A stretch of DNA of 64,000 nt from NCBI GenBank assembly GCA_023423715.1, contig JAFAFC010000021.1, positions 31,178 to 95,177 of the forward strand, written 5' to 3'. Position 1 is the first letter of the stretch. Every line of letters begins with the position of its first letter. The position numbers were made by a program, and so were the translations under genes. Below, piece by piece: positions 50,258 through 59,468 of this stretch. The stretch is from Bacteroidota bacterium. Lineage in GTDB: Bacteria > Bacteroidota > Bacteroidia > Flavobacteriales > Weeksellaceae. The notes under the pieces were generated by a model that was not told where the DNA came from, did no database searches, and saw only the letters and a program-made list of their open reading frames with translations.

Positions 50258-51247
50258 TTAAAAATTAACATTCGCCGAGTTTGCAAATTCGTTCAATATA
50301 TTTTCAAAAACCTTAGAAACTGGCAAAATGTCTTTGATTAATGCACTTACTTGACCAATTTCTAATTCGCCTTCGGTAAGGTTACCTTCAAACATTCCTT
50401 TTTTAGATCGACCTCTTCCTAAAAGCGTTTTCAGCTTCTCCACATCTTTTCCTTCTTGGTAAATCTGTTCCAATTTCGTGTAAAACTCATTTTTAACCAT
50501 ACGAACTGGTGCCAATTCTTTCAACGTTAAAAACGTATCACCTTCTTGCAGTTGCGTAATTTTCTCCTTCCAATCAGCATGGCTACTTGCTTCTTCCGTT
50601 GCAGCGAAACGCGAACCAATCTGAACTCCATCAGCACCTAAAACCATGGCAGCACGCATTTGCGAACCTAAAGCAATTCCACCAGCGGCGATTAATGGTT
50701 TTGAAATATGCTGACGAACATTCGGAACCAAGCAAAACGTTGTCGTCTCATCACGCCCGTTATGTCCACCCGCTTCAAAACCTTCGGCAACAATAGCGTC
50801 AACACCAGCATCTTCACATTTTATTGCAAACTTGGTAGACGAAACAACATGAGCCACTTTTCGTCCTTCCTTTTGGAACATTTCCGTGTACGTTTTTGGA
50901 TTTCCAGCTGATGTGAAAACAATTTCAACCTTCTCTTCTAAAATAATCTGAATAATTTCCTCCAAATCAGGATACAACATCGGAATATTCACCCCAAAAG
51001 GTTTCGACGTTGCTTGCTTGCATTTTTGAATGTTCTCCCGAAGAATATCCGGATACATACTTCCAGCCCCAATAAGCCCCATTCCGCCGTTATTGGACAC
51101 CGCAGACGCCAAACGCCAACCCGAATGCCATATCATTCCGCCTTGGATAATTGGATATTGAATACCAAATAATTGAGAGACCTTGTTTTGGCTTTCTTGA
51201 GCTTGTTTCAGCTTCGTAGCCGCTCCGAAATCGATAAAATTACTCAT
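50258..51247 (-). CDS. Nitronate monooxygenase family protein
   Basis: FMN-dependent TIM barrel of the 2-nitropropane dioxygenase / FabK superfamily; 329 residues from the ATG at 51247. Blocks: FGIQYPIIQGGMIWHSGWRLA in part, NNGGMGLIGAGSM, EKVEIVFTSAGNP, AIVAEGFEAGGHNGRDE and GADGVQIGSRFAATEEA. The AGGHNG and GADGVQIGSRF loops bind FMN phosphate. An enoyl-ACP reductase (FabK) role is an alternative that sequence alone does not exclude. Confidence 0.85.
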   Translation of the reverse strand: MSNFIDFGAATKLKQAQESQNKVSQLFGIQYPIIQGGMIWHSGWRLASAVSNNGGMGLIGAGSMYPDILRENIQKCKQATSKPFGVNIPMLYPDLEEIIQIILEEKVEIVFTSAGNPKTYTEMFQKEGRKVAHVVSSTKFAIKCEDAGVDAIVAEGFEAGGHNGRDETTTFCLVPNVRQHISKPLIAAGGIALGSQMRAAMVLGADGVQIGSRFAATEEASSHADWKEKITQLQEGDTFLTLKELAPVRMVKNEFYTKLEQIYQEGKDVEKLKTLLGRGRSKKGMFEGNLTEGELEIGQVSALIKDILPVSKVFENILNEFANSANVNF

Positions 51248-51295
51248 GTAGCTAAAATAAGACTTTTTGAGAAATTTCAAAAATGGTAAAAAAAG

Positions 51296-51322
51296 AAAAA
51301 CCTCGAAAAAATCGAGGTTTTT
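51296..51322 (-). terminator. Terminator of the surA-like gene
   Basis: AAAAACCTCG / CGAGGTTTTT with a T-rich flank read leftward, just beyond the stop at 51341. Confidence 0.78.
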
Positions 51323-51340
51323 AGTTTATCTTAAATAAAA

Positions 51341-52711
51341 TTAATTCTTTGCTACGGGAACTTCTTTTTTCAGTAAGCTGTTGAATTCGCAAGTATCGTA
51401 ACGCTTGTTGATGGAAACAAATATGCTCGGCAATTGCTCTTTCACATATTTTTCTACCAACTCACCACGTTTCTTATTCAAAGCAAACTCACGGATACGT
51501 TCATAATCGGTTGCAATATCCAATTGGTGCGCAGGAATCACATCGTTTATCATCAACATATTTACCGTTTTTCTTTTATTCGCTTCATCTTCATAAACCT
51601 CCGTCATATCGCCTTTATTAAGACCCGCAATTTGATACGCTACAACAGCTGGCAAATTCACTTTTTCAAGCTTATCTTTCCCATCTTGGTTAGTTATAAC
51701 TCCAGCGTTGAATTTCGTTCCTTTATCGTCAGAAAACTTATAAGCCGCTTCTCTAAACGTCATTTTCTTTTCCTCAATCAAAGTTCGGATGCTATCCAAT
51801 TCTTTTTTAGCAGCGATCATTTCGTCTTTTGTCGGAGTCGAGTTCAACAAAATATGTTTTACATCGTAGTTCTTACCCGATTTTTTAACCAACTGAATTA
51901 AGTGGAAACCATAATCCGATTCTACTGGTTCTGACATTTCACCTTCTTGAAGATTCAAAGCAGCCGCTTCAAAAGGTTTTACCATTTGACCTTTCGCTAC
52001 ATTGGTATATAAACCTCCATTCGAAGCCGAACCTGGATCTTCAGAGTAAATTCGCGCCAAATTTTCGAAGGTTTCACCACCTTCAATATCTTTTTTAATC
52101 TTCAGTAATTTATCGCGAAGTTCTTGTTTATGCGCTTCGGTAAGTTTAGGATACATCACGATTTGCGCCAAAGAAACCTCATCTTTCACTTCTGGAAGTT
52201 GAAATTTATACTGATTGTAAAAATCCGTTACTTCATTTGGCGTCATATCCGCACCAGAGGTCACTCTTTTATATTTTTCTTGACCGTAGTATTGATCCGA
52301 ATCGTACTTTTCAATCATCGTTTTCATCTCATAAGCTGTACGGAAACCATACGCTTTTAGCATCGCTTTTTCGTCTGGAAACTGAGCTGCAATTTGTTGA
52401 AATTTATTATTCGACATTTCACGGATGGCGTCAGCACGATTTTCAATTAAGGTATCACGCTTTGCTTCGTAAATCAATAATTTATTATTCAGGAGTCTTC
52501 CTAAAAATTCGCATTTATCGTTTACTTGATTTCCTTCTTGTTTTGAAAAATTCATTTGCTCTAGAATATCGGATTCTAAAACGATTTCGTTTCCGATAAC
52601 CGCCGCAATACCATCAATCAACTCGCCTGGCTTGGCTTGAGCATGAATTTGTGATGAAAAAACCGTAAAAACAAACAGAATTAGGGCTAAAACCCTCTTA
52701 CTTTGTAACAT
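51341..52711 (-). CDS. SurA-like periplasmic peptidyl-prolyl isomerase
   Basis: 456 residues with a signal peptide (RVLALILFVFTVFSSQIHAQ). SurA N-like helical region (LIDGIAAVIGNEIVLESDIL) followed by two parvulin domains (first with VSLAQIVMYPKL, IYSEDPGSASNGGLY, FGFHLIQLV-type end DYGFHLIQLV; second with DVKHILLNSTP and FSDDKGTKFNAG). Outer-membrane protein chaperone by analogy with SurA. It follows a second isomerase gene by 63 bases in the same direction. Confidence 0.88.
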   Translation of the reverse strand: MLQSKRVLALILFVFTVFSSQIHAQAKPGELIDGIAAVIGNEIVLESDILEQMNFSKQEGNQVNDKCEFLGRLLNNKLLIYEAKRDTLIENRADAIREMSNNKFQQIAAQFPDEKAMLKAYGFRTAYEMKTMIEKYDSDQYYGQEKYKRVTSGADMTPNEVTDFYNQYKFQLPEVKDEVSLAQIVMYPKLTEAHKQELRDKLLKIKKDIEGGETFENLARIYSEDPGSASNGGLYTNVAKGQMVKPFEAAALNLQEGEMSEPVESDYGFHLIQLVKKSGKNYDVKHILLNSTPTKDEMIAAKKELDSIRTLIEEKKMTFREAAYKFSDDKGTKFNAGVITNQDGKDKLEKVNLPAVVAYQIAGLNKGDMTEVYEDEANKRKTVNMLMINDVIPAHQLDIATDYERIREFALNKKRGELVEKYVKEQLPSIFVSINKRYDTCEFNSLLKKEVPVAKN

Positions 52712-52774
52712 TCTTCTAAATTAATTGTGCAAAATTAAACTTCTTACCGAGATTCTTTATATAAAATATTATAA

Positions 52775-54601
52775 TTATTTCTTAAAATTCTTTTCCAATT
52801 CCTTTAAGAAACTAGGTTCAACTACGATTTTTGTCTTGGCTTTTTGCTGCGCAATCGTTTGCTGAAGCTCTTCCTCGAAAACCGCGTCGCGAATCATTTC
52901 ATCTGCTTCCTCCATTGTCATCTGCGTTGGCGGAACGATAGAATCTACCGCGACAACAACCGTTTTGTCTCCAATTTTTGTCGTGTTAACTCCCGTAGAA
53001 AAAGGCAATTTATTATTCACAAAAATATCGGCATCCTTCACCATTTTCCCTTCTTCAAAATGAACTAAAATCTGATTTTTAGCATTCAATTTGCCATAAT
53101 ATTTTGCTTTCAGCTTTTCCCAATTGGATTTATCTTTAATCTGTTTCTGAATTTCGCTAGCCATAGAATCATCCAACAAAATAGCAACACGTCCATCTGC
53201 GCGCTCATCCCACATAAATTTGCTCTTATTTTTGTTGTAATAATCGGCTAATTTCTGTGGATTTTTTTCGATTTGGTTTTTCAAATAATGCGAGAAAACA
53301 TATTCTGAATACAACATTTTCTTCGCTTCTTTAATTTTTTGTGCATTTTCCGGCTGAAAATCAAAATCCTTGGAATAGGACGTTAACACAAAATGACGAA
53401 TCCTTGCATCGTAAAGCTCCTTCCACTCTTGTGGACCTACTTTTTCAATATTCGGGAATTCTTTCAATTCCTTTTGGAATTCCTCTAATTTCAATTGATT
53501 TTTACCGTAGGTAGCCAAAACGGTATTCGGATTGGTTTGCTTCAAAAACGCTTGATACGACTTGGAAAGTTCCGAATTCTCTTTTCCCATTTTGAAAGTC
53601 GAAGTCGCCATTAATTGATTAACAAACTGATCTTGAAGCTTCTGAGCGTAATTAGAATTCATCATTTCACGCAATAAAAATTCTTTTTTATCCGCATCCA
53701 ATTGATATGGAAACATTTGATATACATTAAAAATGTAATATTTGTCTTCAATCAAGATCGGTTGTGGAATATATTGACCCGATTTTAGCTTTTTAAATTC
53801 GGCATAAACTTCGTCTGGTAACGTTGGCGAGCCCATAACTACGCCACCGTTTTTCTTTTCTTGATCGGTGCTTCCAAATTCTGCAGCTACCGCTTCAAAC
53901 TTCTTACCTTCCTTTAACGCTTGATAAATTTTGGTTTTTGTTTGATCTGCATCTGCATTATTTGGAAACGAAACCGTTCCAAAAATAACATAGCCTAAAC
54001 TTGGTCGAGTGTCAATTAACTTTGCAAAAGCGGCGTATCCAGACGTATTCACCAATCGGGAATAACTGCCGTTGCTTGCTTTTACCAAATCATCGAAAAC
54101 ACCCTGATCCATCACTCCCGGCTTTACATAAACTGGATTAGGCTCTTGGGTTGTATATTTCTTTATCGCTTCTTCCATCGATAGTTTTCCCGATTTCACT
54201 TCTTGATAAATCTTTTGATAATCGTTTACATCACCGTCCTTCTTTTCAACAATGAAAAATAGCATTTTTCGCTCCAATTGATTCGCTTGAACGTACTCCG
54301 TAAGCAACGAATTGGTTAAAGCAGGCGGATAAAAACGTTCTTTACGAAGTTCGCCCATTGTTTGCATCATACGATCTTTGAAAAAAGCAGCCGTATCAGC
54401 CTTTTTTTCCGCAGCAAACTGTTGCAACAGTAAAAACTCCTGCGAACTTTTCAAACTCTTTTCGATCCCGTTATTTTTCAACGAATACTCATTATCTCGT
54501 GCAAAATCTTTCGCAGAAATGCTGTCTTTCCCTACAATCATGTATTGTGAAAAAGCCATTTGAGTAAGAAGACAAGCTCCTAAGAAATATATTTTTTTCA
54601 T
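52775..54601 (-). CDS. Periplasmic parvulin-type peptidyl-prolyl isomerase
   Basis: 608 residues, signal peptide KKIYFLGACLLTQMAFSQ. A parvulin domain lies near 205-305 (LGYVIFGTVSFPNNADADQTKT in part, AEFGSTDQEKKNGGVVMGS, YYIFNVYQMFPYQL), and the flanking parts are long and helical, with a second, more diverged domain near 465-560 (DERADGRVAILLDDS). Probably an envelope folding factor paired with the SurA-like protein downstream. Confidence 0.82.
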   Translation of the reverse strand: MKKIYFLGACLLTQMAFSQYMIVGKDSISAKDFARDNEYSLKNNGIEKSLKSSQEFLLLQQFAAEKKADTAAFFKDRMMQTMGELRKERFYPPALTNSLLTEYVQANQLERKMLFFIVEKKDGDVNDYQKIYQEVKSGKLSMEEAIKKYTTQEPNPVYVKPGVMDQGVFDDLVKASNGSYSRLVNTSGYAAFAKLIDTRPSLGYVIFGTVSFPNNADADQTKTKIYQALKEGKKFEAVAAEFGSTDQEKKNGGVVMGSPTLPDEVYAEFKKLKSGQYIPQPILIEDKYYIFNVYQMFPYQLDADKKEFLLREMMNSNYAQKLQDQFVNQLMATSTFKMGKENSELSKSYQAFLKQTNPNTVLATYGKNQLKLEEFQKELKEFPNIEKVGPQEWKELYDARIRHFVLTSYSKDFDFQPENAQKIKEAKKMLYSEYVFSHYLKNQIEKNPQKLADYYNKNKSKFMWDERADGRVAILLDDSMASEIQKQIKDKSNWEKLKAKYYGKLNAKNQILVHFEEGKMVKDADIFVNNKLPFSTGVNTTKIGDKTVVVAVDSIVPPTQMTMEEADEMIRDAVFEEELQQTIAQQKAKTKIVVEPSFLKELEKNFKK

Positions 54602-54613
54602 CGGAATATCGAA

Positions 54614-55543
54614 TTATTCTCCGTTAAGCGAAACTTCGAAAGTCGTTAATTGTTTGAAATTTTCGATTCTTTCCGAAAGCTGATTCAACGTAAGTTCTTC
54701 TAAACGTTCTGTACCGAATTTTTCTACCGTAAACGAAGCCATCGCTGAACCAATAATGATTGCCGACTTCATATTTTCGAAACTAAAATCTCCCGTTTTT
54801 GCCAAATGCGCTGCAAAACCTCCTGCAAATGTATCTCCTGCTCCTGTCGGATCAAAAACATCTTCTAATGGCAAAGCAGGAATCGCAAATATTTTCCCAT
54901 CGTGGAATAATAATGCTCCATGCTCTCCTTTTTTGATGATTACGTATTTCGGACCCATTTCATGAATCTTCTGCGCTGCTTTCACCAAAGAATATTCCTT
55001 AGATAATTGTCTTGCTTCTTCGTCATTAATGGTGATTACGTCTGTGTGTTGAATCATTTCCATCAACTTATCCCAAGCGATATCCATCCAGAAATTCATC
55101 GTATCTAAAATCACAAGTTGCGGTCTTTTAGCCATTTTCTGCAAAACAGAAAGCTGAACAGAAGGATCTAGATTTCCTAACAACAAAACTTCCGCTTCTT
55201 GAGCATGTGCCGGAACTTTAGGATCAAAATCTGCCAAAACATTAACTTCTGTAGCTAATGTATCACGTGTATTCAAATCATTATGATATCTACCGCTCCA
55301 AAAGAAACTTTTCCCGTCTTTAACCACTTCTACACCATCAACATTAACATTGCGAGACGTAAGCATATCAAAATATTCTTGCGGAAAATCTCCTCCTACA
55401 ACAGAAACCAAAGAAACATCGGTTTTCAAAATTGCCGAAGCCAAACCGATATACGTTGCTGCTCCACCTAAAATTTTATCTGTCTTACCAAAAGGTGTTT
55501 CAATGGCATCAAAAGCCATAGATCCTACTACTAAAAGTTTCAT
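54614..55543 (-). CDS. PfkB-family sugar/nucleoside kinase
   Basis: 309 residues with both PfkB signatures: DKILGGAATYIGLASAIL (residues 22-39) and DPTGAGDTFAGGFAAHLA with the catalytic Asp. Other blocks: TLATEVNVLADFDP and VIIKKGEHGALLFHDGK. Substrate (ribokinase-, adenosine- or fructokinase-like) cannot be set from sequence. It starts 13 bases before gldD's stop region and is probably cotranscribed with gldD upstream and the isomerases downstream. Confidence 0.85.
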   Translation of the reverse strand: MKLLVVGSMAFDAIETPFGKTDKILGGAATYIGLASAILKTDVSLVSVVGGDFPQEYFDMLTSRNVNVDGVEVVKDGKSFFWSGRYHNDLNTRDTLATEVNVLADFDPKVPAHAQEAEVLLLGNLDPSVQLSVLQKMAKRPQLVILDTMNFWMDIAWDKLMEMIQHTDVITINDEEARQLSKEYSLVKAAQKIHEMGPKYVIIKKGEHGALLFHDGKIFAIPALPLEDVFDPTGAGDTFAGGFAAHLAKTGDFSFENMKSAIIIGSAMASFTVEKFGTERLEELTLNQLSERIENFKQLTTFEVSLNGE

Positions 55544-55555
55544 ATTATTGTTATA

Positions 55556-56128
55556 TTATTTTTTTAATTCTTTAGATTTCCACTCAAAACTGTCCAACAT
55601 ATGCATGATATCGTTTTTGATATAGCTGATTGCTGGCGCTAATGAATCGGGTTTTGGGCGGGTGTTAAAATACAAATTGGCTGTTATAAAATGTTTTGTA
55701 CTGTCGGTTGCGTAAAACTGAATATTCGAAGCACTTTGCCCTTTCAATTCATAAAAATTTCCGAAAACGTTGCGCTCTGGGTATTCAAAAAACTTAGTAT
55801 CAATTGCTGATGCTTTTACCGTATGTTCGTACACCATTTTTTCAGCCTCTTTTACATGAGCATCAAAATCGTTGCGAATCGGAAAATAGGTAATGAAAAC
55901 TTTCGCATTCATTTTCGGGTAATCGATATAATACCAGCAAGGTTCTTTTCCAGGGCTTACTTTTGCAAAATCCGAATATTCAAAACTATAACCACAAGGT
56001 GAAGAAAACGTCTTGTATTGAGGATTTGGATACTCCAATCTCAATTCGCCATAGGGTTTTGGCACCACTTCTTCTGAACAAGAAACGGCCAATACGGCGA
56101 TTAATCCCAAAACGATTTTTCTAAACAT
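55556..56128 (-). CDS. gldD: Gliding-motility lipoprotein GldD
   Basis: 190 residues from the ATG at 56128; lipoprotein signal FRKIVLGLIAVLAVSCSEE with Cys near residue 16. Conserved GldD blocks: PKPYGELRLEYPNPQYKTF in part, CGYSFEYSDFAKV, CWYYIDYPKMNAKVFITYFP in part and HVKEAEKMVYEHTVKASAI. GldD is needed for gliding and type IX secretion in Flavobacterium and is linked there to gldE, which is not next to it here. Confidence 0.92.
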   Translation of the reverse strand: MFRKIVLGLIAVLAVSCSEEVVPKPYGELRLEYPNPQYKTFSSPCGYSFEYSDFAKVSPGKEPCWYYIDYPKMNAKVFITYFPIRNDFDAHVKEAEKMVYEHTVKASAIDTKFFEYPERNVFGNFYELKGQSASNIQFYATDSTKHFITANLYFNTRPKPDSLAPAISYIKNDIMHMLDSFEWKSKELKK

Positions 56129-56168
56129 CCGGCAAAAATACAAATTAGATTTCAGATATGACTAGGTT

Positions 56169-57212
56169 TTAAAACCGCCTTACGAATTGATTTTCAATAA
56201 AGTTTTGAAGCGGTTTGGGAAACGACTTTCCATGAAAATCTTCCAAATCGGAAATTAGAAGGTGATATTTCTTTGCAAAAGCCTCCAATTCTCGATTCGA
56301 AGCCAATTCAACACTATTAATTTCAATGGTTAATTTTCGGTGTGAAAGCTTGTGAATCGTCGTTGCTTTATGATAAATTGTGAAATCTTCCTTTTCAAAA
56401 TTGACGTTCGGAAATTCAAATAAATTTTTCCAAATTCCAGATTGATCTCGTTGCTGAATTAAAAATTTCTGCCCGAAATGAATAAAATAATACGAAAGCT
56501 TTTCTTCCAAAACTTTCACTTTTGATTTCTTTACGGGAAAATCTAAAACTGAATTGGTTTGATACGCCAAGCAATCTTGCGCAATCGGACATTCGCCACA
56601 AAGTGGATTTCGAGGTTTGCAAATTTCAGAACCCAAATCCATCATCGCTTGGTTAAAATCACCCGCTTTTCCTTTAGGAAGAATTCGATCCGCTAAATCC
56701 GAATAATAGTCAAAAGCTTTGGAAGCCGATATATCAAAAGAATCTGCAAAAACACGAGAAAGTACTCGATAAAAATTTCCATCCACCGCGACTCGATCTT
56801 CTCCAAAACTGATACTTGAAATCGCCGAAGCCGTATATTTTCCAACGCCTTTCAACTTTAAAATATCTTCAAATTTAGACGGAAAAATCCCGTTAAAATC
56901 TTCAACAATTTGTTGCGCTGCTTTTTGAATATTTAAAGCTCGAGAATAATATCCCAAACCTTTCCAATAAAGTAGAACTTCCTCTTTCTCAGCACTTTCC
57001 AATGAAAAAACATCTGGAAAACGTTCAGAAAAACGTTCGAAATGTGTCATTCCTTGGGAAATACGAGTTTGTTGAAAAATAATCTCTGAAATCCAGATGA
57101 TATACGGGTCTTTGGTTGTGCGAAAAGGCAATTCTCTTCCGAAATGAGCGTACCATTTCAAAAGCTGCTCACCAATGTGAAGAAAATCAGCGTTTTGTTT
57201 GTATCGATTCAA
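56169..57212 (-). CDS. mutY: A/G-specific adenine glycosylase MutY
   Basis: Removes adenine opposite 8-oxoguanine. 347 residues. Blocks: ELPFRTTKDPYIIWISEIIF (catalytic Glu), LKGVGKYTASAISS helix-hairpin-helix, VAVDGNFYRVLSRVF with the catalytic Asp, and the 4Fe-4S loop CKPRNPLCGECPIAQDC. The C-terminal NUDIX-like domain follows. The only start preserving the N-terminus is a TTG at 57212, which overlaps the divergent HU promoter. Confidence 0.94.
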   Translation of the reverse strand: MNRYKQNADFLHIGEQLLKWYAHFGRELPFRTTKDPYIIWISEIIFQQTRISQGMTHFERFSERFPDVFSLESAEKEEVLLYWKGLGYYSRALNIQKAAQQIVEDFNGIFPSKFEDILKLKGVGKYTASAISSISFGEDRVAVDGNFYRVLSRVFADSFDISASKAFDYYSDLADRILPKGKAGDFNQAMMDLGSEICKPRNPLCGECPIAQDCLAYQTNSVLDFPVKKSKVKVLEEKLSYYFIHFGQKFLIQQRDQSGIWKNLFEFPNVNFEKEDFTIYHKATTIHKLSHRKLTIEINSVELASNRELEAFAKKYHLLISDLEDFHGKSFPKPLQNFIENQFVRRF

Positions 57213-57222
57213 AAAATAACTT

Positions 57223-57230
57223 TATATTTG
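57223..57230 (+). promoter_or_regulatory. -7 box of the HU gene
   Basis: TATATTTG matches TAnnTTTG; transcription near 57236 gives a 24-base leader before the HU ATG at 57260. The box lies 11 bases from the mutY start on the other strand. Confidence 0.6.
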
Positions 57231-57259
57231 CAGTCCAAAATTAAAAATAAAATTAGGAA

Positions 57260-57550
57260 ATGACAAAGGCAGAATTGGTAAACACAATTTCGAATAAATT
57301 GGGTACTGAAAAGAATGAAACACAGAAAGTTATCGAGGCTTTCATGCAGGAAATCAGAACTTCATTATACACAGGAGAGAATGTATATTTGAGAGGATTT
57401 GGTTCATTCATCATCAAAACCAGAGCAGCAAAGACGGGGAGAAACATTTCTAAAAACACAGCAATTGAAATCCCGGCACATAATATTCCGGCTTTCAAAC
57501 CTGCGAAAACTTTTGTTGATAAAGTAAAGACTAAAGTTACAGTAAAATAA
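57260..57550 (+). CDS. hup: HU-family DNA-binding protein
   Basis: 96 residues. Family blocks: MTKAELVNTISNKLGTEKNE, VYLRGFGSFIIKTRAAKTGRN with the basic arm, and IPAHNIPAFKPAKTFVDKV in place of the usual VPPHRKPVFKPGK. Nucleoid-associated architectural protein. Upstream of a tiny basic protein gene and rng in the same direction. Confidence 0.95.
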   Translation: MTKAELVNTISNKLGTEKNETQKVIEAFMQEIRTSLYTGENVYLRGFGSFIIKTRAAKTGRNISKNTAIEIPAHNIPAFKPAKTFVDKVKTKVTVK

Positions 57551-57590
57551 AATCAAATAAGTATTAACACATAAAAAACATTTTTCAACT

Positions 57591-57680
57591 ATGCCAAGCG
57601 GAAAGAAAAGAAAAAGACACAAGGTAGCTACTCACAAAAGAAAGAAAAGAAGAAGAGCGAACAGACATAAGAAAAAGTAA
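57591..57680 (+). CDS. Very small, highly basic conserved protein (29 aa)
   Basis: The frame begins MPSGKKRKRHKVATHK and continues RKKRRRANRHKKK; more than half of the residues are Lys, Arg or His. Proteins with this sequence occur between HU and ribonuclease E/G in many Bacteroidetes. The composition is that of a ribosomal protein, and a link to a Bacteroidetes-specific small ribosomal protein such as the one reported as bL38 is possible but not verified. Confidence 0.75.
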   Translation: MPSGKKRKRHKVATHKRKKRRRANRHKKK

Positions 57681-57779
57681 TTTTTCCTACATAAAAAATA
57701 TAGTTGATGGATATCTTGTTTATACTTCATCGACTATATTTTTGTTTACAGCAAGATTTTTTTCACCAAAATAACCACT

Positions 57780-59336
57780 ATGAAGAAAGAACTGATCGTT
57801 TCTCATGAAGGTAATTCAACAAAAATAGCGCTCCTTGAAGAAGGACGTCTTTTTGAACTTCATGAAGAGACCGGGAACAACGACTTCGTCGTAGGTGATC
57901 TATTTTTGGGGAGAATAAAAAAACTGGCGCCGAATTTAAACTCGGCATTCGTCAATATTGGATACGAAAAAGATGCTTTCCTTCATTATCAAGATTTAGG
58001 ACCGGATTATCTGAGTTTCAGAAAATACGTAAAAGACATCTTTTCAAAAAAACAAAACTCTTCTAGCTTAAAAAGCTTCGAAAAGCAAGCCGAAATCGAC
58101 AAAAACGGAACTGTGGACAAGGTTCTTGCAAAAGACGACGTCGTTTTATTGCAAATAACCAAAGAGCCTATTTCAACAAAAGGGCCTAGAATTTCCACCC
58201 AAATCTCCATTACAGGACGATTTTTGGTATTGATTCCGTTCGATAATAAAGTTTCTATTTCGAAGAAAATCAAAAGTTCAGAAGAAAAAGAACGTCTTAG
58301 AACGCTTATTGAGAGCATCAAACCTGAAGGTTTCGGCGTGATCATCAGAACCGTTGCCGAAGGCAAAAAAGTTGCTGAATTACACCAAGATATGGGCTCT
58401 TTGGTTTCCAAATGGGAAACCGCGTTTAAAAACATTCAAAAACAAAAAATTCCGTCGAAAATTCTCAGCGAAGAAGACATTGCATCTGCAATCTTGCGAG
58501 ATAACTTTAACGCGGACTACGTAAACATCATCTGTGATGATGAGCAAATGGTGAATGACATGAAAAACTATGTTGATGTCATCGCACCAGAACGAAAAAA
58601 TATTGTGCAATTCTACGATTCGCATATTCCGCTATTAGAATATTATAACGTAGAAAAGCAGCTGAAACAGAGTTTCGGGAAACACGTGAACATCCCTAGC
58701 TCCAAAGGAGCCTATCTAGTGATAGAGCATACCGAAGCTTTACACGTTGTGGACGTAAACTCAGGACCAAATATTTCTGCAGCGACTACCAACAAAGAGC
58801 ATGCGCTTATGGTAAACAAAATGGCTGCTACAGAAATCGCAAGACAATTGCGATTACGAGATATGGGAGGTATCATTGTTGTGGATTTTATCGATATGGT
58901 AAATCCAGAACACCGAAGATTGCTGTACGAACATTTCCGCGAAGAAATGAAGCGTGACAAAGCAAAACATAAGATATTACCTCCGAGCAAATTTGGATTA
59001 ATCCAAATGACAAGACAACGCGTACGCCCAGAGAAATACATCGAGACCAACGAGGAAAACCCGAATGTAGATGGCGAAATACACGCACCTATTGTTATTG
59101 TGGAACGTATAGATGAAGCAATACGTAACATTATGGCAAAAGAAAAAGGAAAACTTTTTCTCCACGTTCATCCGTTCATTGAAGCTTTTTTAACAAAAGG
59201 GCTGATGAGTATTCAGATGAAGTGGTTTTTAAAATACAAAAAGTGGGTCACGATTATTCCGAGAGACTCCTTTAAGTATCTTGAGTTCCGCTTGTATAAT
59301 AGTGACAAGAAAGAACTCTTTCAATATTCCAATTAA
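57780..59336 (+). CDS. rng: Ribonuclease E/G (RNase G type)
   Basis: Endoribonuclease for rRNA maturation and mRNA decay. 518 residues. S1 domain at the start (DLFLGRIKKLAPNLNSAFVNIG in part, KDAFLHYQDLG), then the RNase E/G catalytic region with ALHVVDVNSGPN and GGIIVVDFIDM carrying the metal-binding aspartates, and MTRQRVRP near the end. The zinc-link cysteines of E. coli RNase E are not evident. No long C-terminal scaffold, so RNase G type. Confidence 0.93.
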   Translation: MKKELIVSHEGNSTKIALLEEGRLFELHEETGNNDFVVGDLFLGRIKKLAPNLNSAFVNIGYEKDAFLHYQDLGPDYLSFRKYVKDIFSKKQNSSSLKSFEKQAEIDKNGTVDKVLAKDDVVLLQITKEPISTKGPRISTQISITGRFLVLIPFDNKVSISKKIKSSEEKERLRTLIESIKPEGFGVIIRTVAEGKKVAELHQDMGSLVSKWETAFKNIQKQKIPSKILSEEDIASAILRDNFNADYVNIICDDEQMVNDMKNYVDVIAPERKNIVQFYDSHIPLLEYYNVEKQLKQSFGKHVNIPSSKGAYLVIEHTEALHVVDVNSGPNISAATTNKEHALMVNKMAATEIARQLRLRDMGGIIVVDFIDMVNPEHRRLLYEHFREEMKRDKAKHKILPPSKFGLIQMTRQRVRPEKYIETNEENPNVDGEIHAPIVIVERIDEAIRNIMAKEKGKLFLHVHPFIEAFLTKGLMSIQMKWFLKYKKWVTIIPRDSFKYLEFRLYNSDKKELFQYSN

Positions 59337-59376
59337 GACGGTATTACAGTTTTAAACAACCCAAAATACATCATCT

Positions 59377-59406
59377 TCCGCCGCACTTTGTGCGGCGGAT
59401 TTTTTA
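59377..59406 (+). terminator. Terminator of rng
   Basis: TCCGCCGCAC / GTGCGGCGGA with loop TTT (59377-59399), followed by T6. GC-rich perfect stem. Confidence 0.92.
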
Positions 59407-59468
59407 TGTAAAAAAGGCACCCAAACCGGATGCCTTAAATACAAAGAAAATGTGTATGAAAAACTAAT

